Part shown: positions 56,341 to 64,000 of the stretch, in pieces
Layout of the letters: every line of letters begins with the position of its first letter
Position numbering within the stretch: the first letter of the stretch is position 1
Assembly (NCBI RefSeq): GCF_030272615.1
Contig: NC_081412.1
Coordinates: forward strand, 543,076,335-543,140,334
DNA: 64,000 bases
Reading direction: 5' to 3'
Origin: Cryptomeria japonica
Lineage: Eukaryota > Streptophyta > Pinopsida > Cupressales > Cupressaceae
The notes under the pieces: model-generated
The model's database searches: none
Told to the model about the DNA's origin: nothing
The model's input: only the letters and a program-made list of their open reading frames with translations
Made by a program: the position numbers and the translations under genes

Positions 56341-57820
56341 TCTAAAAGACAAGAAAAATTTGTAACATAGTTAGAGAAATTAGGCTTGCGAATCCCATCA
56401 TATGATTTTTTTTAACTTGTGTTTTCTTGCAGGTCTAACAACTTGATGCAGGATTGAAGGAGTTAAAGTAGGATTTGCATTTAATTTTTTCTAGCTTTTT
56501 CAAAGTTGGCTAAAATTAACTCATTTTCTTTTCAAAACTAAAAACATCTAATTAAGTTTCAATTGGTGAAGGAACCTCACATTTCAATTTGGGGGTTTAA
56601 AAAGAATAAAATTTGCAAAGTTAAAAACAACAACAACTTCAAATTTTTCTTCTTGCAAGTTAGGTTCACACTTCAAATTTTGGGGTTATAAAAAGAACAA
56701 CAAACGATCTTTTATTTTCTTGCAAAGGTTAAAATTCACAATCAATACTTGTTTGCAAGATTAAAAAGAAAAATCAACATTTTGTTTTGTAAAGCGATTT
56801 CCATCTCAAAGCAACGTGCATTATTTTAAGTTGACCAGGATTTCATTTCCTAGATTAAACAAACAAATTGCTTTGTGGGACTAAAAAGAACACCATGCTT
56901 GTTGGAGAAACATCTCCAAATTGGTGTTAGCCGATCATTTCTTTGAAAAGGATAAAAAGAACATTATTTTCCTTGTGTCAAAAGTGGTAGGTATATGGTC
57001 TCCCCTTAATTTGGTGACCCAAAAACCAAACCACTCTTTTGTGCTTTCATTTACTTCAAGTAATTAAATCCTTTAGAAGGCCTTCCCTCTCGAGTTTCCC
57101 TTAGGGCGCCATTAAGGTTGGTTAGAGGGGAACGACCTAAGTGGGAAATGACTTTATCACCAAGTGTTCTAGCCCACTATAACCAAATGTGGAGGCTGAT
57201 GAAAATCCCCTCCAATGGTTTTGCTCAGTGATTAGCCTTCCCTTAGTATCTTTAAGATACATAAAGCCTTTGTTATAAATGTTGGGAAGCCTCTCGAGGG
57301 AGTTTATCAATGAAGACCGAATGAAAGCCTGATTAAAAACCATATAAGTGGAAGCTTTAAGCCGAGTCAGTTACCAAGCATTGACAATATCATAGTACAA
57401 GGGTGGGGAAGAATTTGTCCCCAAGATCACTCACTATATATCTCCCAAGATAACTACCCAATTGTGAAGCAATTCACTTTGGGTTAATTTTTGGCAAAAG
57501 GCAAAAAAACGGGCGCCCCTTAGGAGGTGACAAGGCTATTTGATTTGATGGAGTATTGAAACTAGTGGGCTATAATATTATCAATGACCCTTGAGTAAAG
57601 AGTTTACTTGATTTGTCTTTTTGTAATCCAAACCAGTGAAAACATCAGGGATTTGAAAACATCCTCAAAAGAACATACACTATTTGTTTAGCATATACAA
57701 GTTGTTATCACTTCTATCTGTTGTGTTTTCAAGTCGTTTTTCAAACAATCATCCATCAAGCAAAAACAAATCATGTCTCAAAATTTCAACAAAATCATTA
57801 AAACAGAGAAATCAAGATAG

Positions 57821-58200
57821 TTAGCGCATCAGAGCATCATCTTAGTGCATCTCAACCATTAGATAGCACATTTTTACCAAAATTTAGCGCTTCCATTATT
57901 CACATTAGCGCATGATCAGTATCATACTAGTAAAACTTCAGATAGTGCTTGTCAACATCACTATAGTGCATAGGAGAATCAGTGTAGCACATTCAAAGCA
58001 TATTATAACACATTTATACCAAACATCAATGCCTAAAAGGGACATATTAGCACATAACCTATTCAGTAATTGTGTTGTCAAACAGTATAAAATAGCACAA
58101 TTGAGAGGCAACATAGCGCATATGGTACTTTCTGTAGCGCTTTGAGAACATCCTTTAGCGTATTAGGTCTCTAATCTAGCGCATGGTCAAAATTAGTGAA
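57821..58200 (+). repeat. 21-bp degenerate tandem array 2 (TAGCGCAT core)
   Basis: Cores begin at 57821, 57842, 57863, 57884, 57905, 57927, 57942, 57963, 57984, 58005, 58026, 58047, 58069, 58092, 58113, 58134, 58155, 58176 and about 58193. Most steps are exactly 21 nt and only the core is conserved. It is the same core as array 1, about 1.5 kb upstream. Confidence 0.85.
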
Positions 58201-59115
58201 AAATAAAGAGCAAAAGAGTCACCTTGTGAAGTTTTCATCAACAGTTTCAGATACCCTTTTAGGTCCTCTAACAAATCTAGCAATGAAACTTCAAAAAGGG
58301 ATCATAAGTGATAAATTACCGAATCCAACAAAGCACTCTTAGAAAGAGTTTTCAAATATTCAACTAGATTGAGATCATATTTCATCCAACAAGATTAAGC
58401 AGTATTAGAACGGTGATCAAAGGTTCCACCTTCTAATGAATCCTATCAAAACAATACCTAGTTAGGTTCTCAAGTTGTCAAATTAAGTTTCTAGATTGTG
58501 AAACTTGACTCATATCATTTGACACACTTTTTTGTAGAAGCGAATCAAACTAAACTTCTACTTGAAAAGTAAACTTGAGTTTCCAAAATGAAGTATCCAT
58601 ATCCAAATGTCAACATCAACATTGATCATTTGTGTATGACCACTCCCCATATTTTGAGAAGAAGTCTTTATCAAAAGACTAAGTTGAAGAAGAGACAACC
58701 TAGTTCTAAGGAATTATCCAAAAGAATAAATTTATCTATATCAAACGTCAACTCTTTACATCACATCACACATTCTTGCATCATATATGGTTGTATATCC
58801 AAGGAAAAACCAACAAATTTTACAAAGAACCTTTGAGAAGTAGGGCTTATATTGAGAAAGCAACATTCAACCAATGCCTTAATAGTGGAGGAAGGACTGA
58901 GCCCGCTTTCTTTCCAAAGATTATTATCACTTACAATGAAGCTTGACCTGAGCCACGAACTCCACCAAGGACCCCAATAGAAGAAGAAGAATTCACTACA
59001 ACACAGATATATTAATTCCCATTGTCACTTGATCTCAAAGAAATAAGAAGAAGGAATCACAACCAAAATCAAGTATGAGTTGTAGACTATCCATCCCTTT
59101 TGATAAATTGCAAAT

Positions 59116-61390
59116 ATGGGAGAAACAAAGATCACTGATGAACTTCTCCAAGAATGTGAAGATAACGCAGTTTTCCAAAAACTCATAGAAAGACATATAG
59201 AAGCAGATAAGGAAAAATATCTACTCATGCTAACTAGCAAAGGAGTCAATATTTCTCAGGATTTCGCCACTGACAACTTAAGGAATATAGATGAGAGAAT
59301 TTCAAGAACAAGAGAGAGAAACTATGCTTATCAAGAACAACGGAGAGAAGAAGAGGTACATGATCAAGAAAACATACACAACAAAGATCACACCCATGAA
59401 CAAGACAACACTCATGAACAAGAGCATGCCTAGAATCGGGACAATCTAAATGAATGAGGGGAAGCTCCCCATTGAAGGACAAATGTGCCCCTAGCTGCTC
59501 TTACACAACAACTCCAAACACTTCAAAGACAAATGTAGGACATGAAACAAGGGACCACAAAATGATATTCATTAGACAACATTTGTCCTTATCTTTTTGA
59601 TAGGAGATTGAAAATGGTACCTTTTCCCCCAAATTTAGATATACCAAAGTATGACAAATATGATGGTAAGAGTAATCCCCGTGATCACGTTCGGGAATTT
59701 TGTACCATGAGGTTAGAGTTTTCTCACAACGACACATACTTAATGAGATTATTCCCAAGAACTTTGGGAGGGAAAACAATTGAGTGGTTGTCAAAACTCA
59801 CACCTCCCTTCAGATCATCTGATGACTTGGTAAACAAATTCATAACATAATACTCCTATAACATCCAACACGCAATCACCATATTGGATGTGTGTATCAC
59901 AAAACAAAAGAACAATGAAACATTCATGGTGTTTCTACAATGATGGAGGTGCATGGTCGCAAGATATCCACGAGATGTGCTTGAAAAGGAAAAGATGGAA
60001 ATCTTCATAGACAATCTGAATAGTGAAATGAGTTATCATCTCAAACTACAATGTATACCATCTTTTGCAAAATTAATAGAAAATGGTATCCAAGTATAGG
60101 AAGCTTCCATCAAGAAAGGAACATTGAAGTTATTTAAGGAAGTTTTTAATTCATCAAGCAATAACACCTTTAATAATCAAAACAATAACAACAATTCAGA
60201 CAAGTCTAGATTTTGGACAAGGAACAAAAACATTGTCAATGATGGGGTAATCGATGCCAACAATGTGAAGTCTAAACAACCAGTGTTGACTTTATTAGGC
60301 AACCCACCATCAATAATGATAAAAAAAGTGCTAATCAAGGCACTAACACTTGTCAGTGAAATACCAACCAAGGAACTTTAATGTCAAACGACAACAAGAA
60401 TTACCAAGTCAACAACATCAATAGCCAAGGGAACAACGCAAACTAAAGAGGCAACACTAATGCTTTCCCGTATCGACAAATATACACACCATTAGGACAA
60501 ACCTTATAATCAGCATTTCGGGAGCTATTGGCAAATAAGATCATCGCATTGCCAGCCACAAGAAACTTTGAACCCCAAGTCAAACCACCATGGTGGAATG
60601 ACTCACATTATTGTGATTATCATCGAAACAAGGGGTATAACACAAATGATTGCATGAGGCAGAAGAACATAGTTCATGACATGATACACAAGGGTTACTT
60701 AATGATCAATGGTCACAAAACAAATGGTGACCATGAAGCTTTAAAAAATCCTCTTCCCAATTTTGACAAAGGAGGAGCATCAACATCAAACAACACCAAA
60801 GGAGCTGGCATTAATCACATATATGAAAACACCATGAATCACATATCGGCGTATGACAATCAAGTGAATGTCATAAAAATAAAAGACAAACAAGAACATG
60901 TGTCGATAAATGTGACAACAAGAGCGTAGAAATATGTCTTGAAAGGGAACACATCAACTTCAATAATTCTCCCCAAAATTCAATGTAACTTGGTCGACCA
61001 ACTACAGAGAACACCGGCTCAAATATCTATACTTGAGTTGCTCAAACTTTCACCAAAACACAAAGATATCTTGGAGCAAGCTCTTATTGAAACAACCATT
61101 CCAAATGATGTGAATATTGATTGATTCCAAGCCATGGTGGCCCATATGACGGTGCCACACAACATATATTTTTTTAAACATCATGATGTCTCCTTGAATC
61201 ATCTGCATAATACCCCATTACATATCGAGTTCTTAGTCTATAAGCATCGGGTAAAATGTATTAATAGATGGAGGAGCTGGGCATAATATATGTACTCTAA
61301 AGCTTATCCGTGCATTGGGATTCTCTGAGCAGTCTATTGATCCCAAAAAGAAAACCACTATCAAAGCCTATGATGATGAAGAGAGTTCTA
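59116..61390 (+). pseudogene. gypsy Gag and start of protease, decayed
   Basis: Starts at ATG 59116 (MGETKITDELL), with a charged Glu/His/Gln-rich segment to 59430. The Retrotrans_gag domain follows: FPPNLDIPKYDKYDGKSNPRDHV, TLGGKTIEWLSKL (about 59600-59850), VFLQWW-like and DNLNSEMSYHLKL (about 59930-60050). An Asn-rich linker leads to a knuckle-like CDYHRNKGYNTNDC (about 60610-60650). A retropepsin-like segment (PLHIEFLV...GAG) appears near 61220-61280. Stops and shifts occur throughout. It ends at the second Copia insertion. The domain order resembles the gag-only family at the left, but the proteins differ clearly. Confidence 0.75.
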
Positions 61391-61402
61391 ATGAATCAAT
61401 GA

Positions 61403-62879
61403 TGAACAGTTAGTACCAAACAGGTACTAAGAGGGGGGCTGAATCAGTACAGACAAAAACACTTTTCCTTAAACCAGTTTGACTGAAAACACTACACTTG
61501 ACTAACAAGCAATAACACCAATCTAAACCAGATTACTACTGGTTAAACATAGTAAGAATGTGAAAGGCATAAACTGGTAACTCTTATCTTTCCACACAAT
61601 CTAACATCTTATTTCCACTTCACCCATATGCATATACAAGTAATACATCAACAGAAATGTAAAGACTTACTAGTTCAACATGCTTTACCGCTTGACATAA
61701 AATAACAAAGCATCACACATAACACACATATTTTTTCATGTGGAAACCCAACTGGGAAAAACCACGGTGGGGATGAATACCCACAAGCTGTTCTTTGAAC
61801 CCTTTTGAAGTTCGCTTTGTTAGGAGCCTAGTTTGGTTAAATACTTTACAATAGGTTTTGTTAGGAACCGATCCTGCTAGGGATCACCCGGTTAAGGGAT
61901 GGCTAAAATACCCAGTTAAGGGTTAAAATCTCTTAAAGGTTATCCTGTTAGAGTATTTTAAGAACTCAAAGATTTTGAGTCACCCTGTTAAAGGATTTAC
62001 AGCAAGCCAATTAAAGCTACCCTATTAATGGATTTTCCAAATGTTGAAGTGGTTAGAGGTCAGCAGGTATTACAATGATCTAGTAACAACACTCAATACC
62101 AATGCAAATCCAGTTTGGTAACTTCCTTCTATAATCATACTCTGCAGGTATCTATTCTCTTATCTAGTCTGGCAAGAATCACGTATCTCTGCACTTAGAT
62201 ACACACACAACATTTTCCAACAAACTCAACATGAAAAACAATATCGACCTTATACAAAACAGATAGGTCGGTAGCATAAACCCTAAACCCTAAACATTTT
62301 AGGTTAAGCAATTCAGTCAATTCAATCCTAACCATTGAACATATTGCATTGATTACAACAATCTTGAATAGATCTCAAGACATTCTCCAATGTTTGTTCT
62401 TCACCACTTTTTGCACGTTAATAACCCATCACTTGTTCTCCACCATTTACAGAGACTTCACACATTCTTGAGGTAGATAGGATCAATCTCCTTCATGCAA
62501 GATCCTTCACACACACAAGGCTCATGTGGCAACACAATCTGTTCTTCATTACAATGCTAACTCATCACACAATGTCATTGGTTGAATCACACAGTCTTGG
62601 AACACTTCAGCCGAAAACCCTGAAGCTAAGAATACCAACCGGTAGTCATACCATATGAAACCTTGATACAAAACATTCCATATACCGGTTCACATTCCAA
62701 CATATCAATTCACTTGGACAGACATACTGCTTCACTTTATCACATATACCGGTTCACAACATCATACCGGTTCTCTTGCAAGTTGCTTACTTCAATATAC
62801 TGGTTCACTCTTTAGCATATTGACATCAATGACAACATACAATATCATCATGTCATCATACTCTACACATATGCCAACA
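61403..62879 (-). repeat. 3' LTR of Copia element 2
   Basis: Ends ATGCCAACA on the + strand like Copia element 1. It shares GGAAACCCAACTGGGAAAAA and GGTGGGGATGAATACCCAC blocks and GTTAGAGTATTT-type repeats with the other SIRE-type LTRs. Two telomere-like CCCTAAA units occur at about 62280-62294. Confidence 0.8.
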
Positions 62880-63122
62880 ATCTCCCCCTTTGGCATTGAT
62901 GGCAATATACAAAGATATCTCTTTGCTTCACATCTTCTCCCCCAACACTGCAAATATGTTCTCTTCTTCACATCGTCTCCCCCTTTGACAACAATGCCAA
63001 AGTGGAGGCATATACATCTATGTCCCACTATGTTGTTCCCCCTAAGGAGTAGCATCCTTCAACACACCAATCCTGAAAAAGATATATCAATGTAAGTCTT
63101 GACTGATGTGGAGCACACACCT
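62880..63122 (-). other. polypurine tracts and spacer of Copia element 2
   Basis: On the - strand GCCAAAGGGGGAGAT directly precedes the LTR. Two further GGGGGAG tracts lie upstream (about 62938 and 62978), the last followed by the TTGTCAAAGGGGGAG context shared with element 1. This fits the multiple-tract signature of Sireviruses. Confidence 0.7.
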
Positions 63123-63998
63123 TTAGTTCACCTCTTGAAGGGGCAACACCCCTAATTCACCTCTCAAATAGGTAAAGGTAGCCTTCGGTAGAGGCTTGGT
63201 GAATATGTCTACTAACTGCTCCTTACTGGAAACATATTCCAGTACAACTTTTTTGTTCTGAACCTTCTCCCTCAAGAAATGATACTTGAGCTTGAAGTGC
63301 TTGGTTCTAGCATGTAAAACCGGATTCTTTGAGATGTTAATCGCACTTGTGTTGTCACAAAATATACTTACCAGTTTAGATACAGGAACTTTGAAGCCAT
63401 TTAATACATGCTTCATCCAGATTGTTTGGGTACAGTTCATAAATGCTGCAACATACTCCGCTTCTGCTATAGACTAAGAGATACAGCTCTGCTTCTTACT
63501 CATCCATGAGACTAGTCTACCACCAAGAAAGAATGCACCACTGGTTGTGCTCTTCTGGTCATCCACATTACTAGCCCAGTCAGCATCTATAAACACTTTC
63601 AGGTTGAAATCATTACTATATGGATACCATAATCCATAGTCAATAGTTCCCTTCAGATATCTCAGAATCCTCTTGACTGCTACAAAGTGGGATTCTCTTG
63701 GACTTTTCTAAAATTGTGTAGTAATGCCCACTGCATGTGCAATGTCTGGTCTGCTATGTACTACATAGTGCAATTTACGAATCAGTGATTGGCATTCCTT
63801 CTCATTTACCAACCCTGAGTCATCCTCTTTTGATAATTTACAACTGGTCACCATTGATGTACCAACCGGTTTGATGTCTTCCATGCCAAAAGTCTTCAAC
63901 ACCTCTTTGACATATTTGGACTGAGTGATAAACATTCCATCTTGCATTTGTTGAATCTGTAGTCCAATAAAGAGCTTAATCTCCCCTATAAGTGACAT
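63123..63998 (-). pseudogene. Copia element 2 Pol C-terminus: RT end and RNase H
   Basis: The RT end has [30 protein letters not shown] and HYVVHSRPDIAHAVG (63708-63998). The RNase H has DADWASNVDDQKST, EAEYVAAF, CDNTSAINISKN, then VDIFTKPLPKATF to the stop at 63123. In-frame stops are at 63708-63710 and near 63474. It is incomplete at the window edge. Confidence 0.88.
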
Positions 63999-64000
63999 CT

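Larger units (their letters stand above)
56051..59115 (+). other. gypsy leader, about 3 kb, noncoding
   Basis: No conserved coding region. It contains two arrays of degenerate 21-bp repeats (56116-56340 and 57821-58200), a stretch with repeated CTTGCAA...AAAAAGAAC motifs (about 56560-56970), and two GGGCGCC-containing blocks (near 57110 and 57512). The short open frames are artefacts or products of the repeat period. Confidence 0.6.
46849..61402 (+). mobile_element. Ty3/gypsy-type element, interrupted twice, 3' part outside window
   Basis: Parts in order: left 404 bp of the 5' LTR (46849-47252); a 7.7-kb Copia insertion; the rest of the LTR (54953-56029); PBS (56034-56050); a leader of about 3 kb (56051-59115); gag and protease start (59116-61390); then a second Copia element from about 61403. 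The LTR totals about 1481 bp with TGTAG...TACA ends and a TATA box at 55533. The element truncates the LINE at 46848. The left border is inferred from where LINE homology stops. Confidence 0.65.
61403..64000 (-). mobile_element. SIRE-type Copia element 2, 3' part, runs off window
   Basis: Left (3') LTR about 61403-62879, polypurine tract beside it, then the end of pol (63123-63998) on the - strand. The pol sequence is clearly related to Copia element 1 but diverged. It is inserted in the protease region of the gypsy element. The left border is uncertain by a few nt (TG at 61400 or 61403). Confidence 0.8.

Noticed and set aside
57821-58200. CRISPR-like array (regular short repeats)
   Set aside because: Repeats are degenerate, the unit is 21 bp including spacer, and the context is a plant retrotransposon leader.
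62278-62296. Telomere-like CCCTAAACCCTAAAC
   Set aside because: Only two units inside a Copia LTR; too short to be an interstitial telomeric array.

Overview
This window looks like intergenic DNA from a large, AT-rich, repeat-rich seed-plant nuclear genome. A gymnosperm is plausible (inference), because deeply nested old LTR retrotransposons, degenerate LINEs and long gene-poor stretches dominate, but no sequence here fixes the species. One host gene is recognisable: a five-exon plant ionotropic glutamate receptor-like (GLR) channel gene on the + strand (33036-38252). Its spliced reading frame is open for 916 codons including the stop.

Left third (1-22990), a three-level nest. A LINE lying on the - strand (22990 down to 6698, continuing past the window edge) was split by a Copia-type element, also on the - strand (about 7.7-22.26 kb). 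That element keeps a PBS, one LTR, a coiled-coil/five-zinc-knuckle gag-like region and a large ORF of unknown function, but no recognisable pol. It was in turn split by a gag-only LTR retrotransposon (copy B, 9567-17306), which is framed by the 5-bp target duplication GGAAG. A second copy of the same gag-only family (copy A, 1-6697) cut the LINE at 6698. Both copies encode Gag, a zinc knuckle and a degenerate retropepsin-like domain, with no reverse transcriptase, RNase H or integrase.

Middle (22992-44050). An 880-bp compound microsatellite abuts the LINE. A decayed + strand LINE with RT, zf-RVT and RNase H domains follows (26110-29700), then low-complexity AT-rich DNA with one acidic coding relic. 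The GLR gene comes next, followed by about 5.8 kb with only small duplications and a possible LTR relic.

Right third (44070-64000), a second nest. The 5' half of a LINE (ORF1 plus endonuclease) is cut at 46849 by a Ty3/gypsy-type element. A full-length SIRE-lineage Copia element (47253-54947, - strand, TSD CTAAA) sits inside the gypsy 5' LTR. The gypsy element then resumes (rest of LTR, PBS, 3-kb leader, gag, start of protease) until about 61403, where a second SIRE-type Copia (- strand) begins and runs off the window.

Most of the coding sequence here is retroelement sequence with scattered nonsense codons or frameshifts; only the GLR gene looks intact. The least expected signals are non-coding: two arrays of degenerate 21-bp units with a TAGCGCAT-like core in the gypsy leader; a 30-nt GGAC...GTCC hairpin-like element with a GTGCAC core, present three times per gag-only element; and dense dispersed CTCGGT heptamers through two Copia-type elements, with a different motif in the third.
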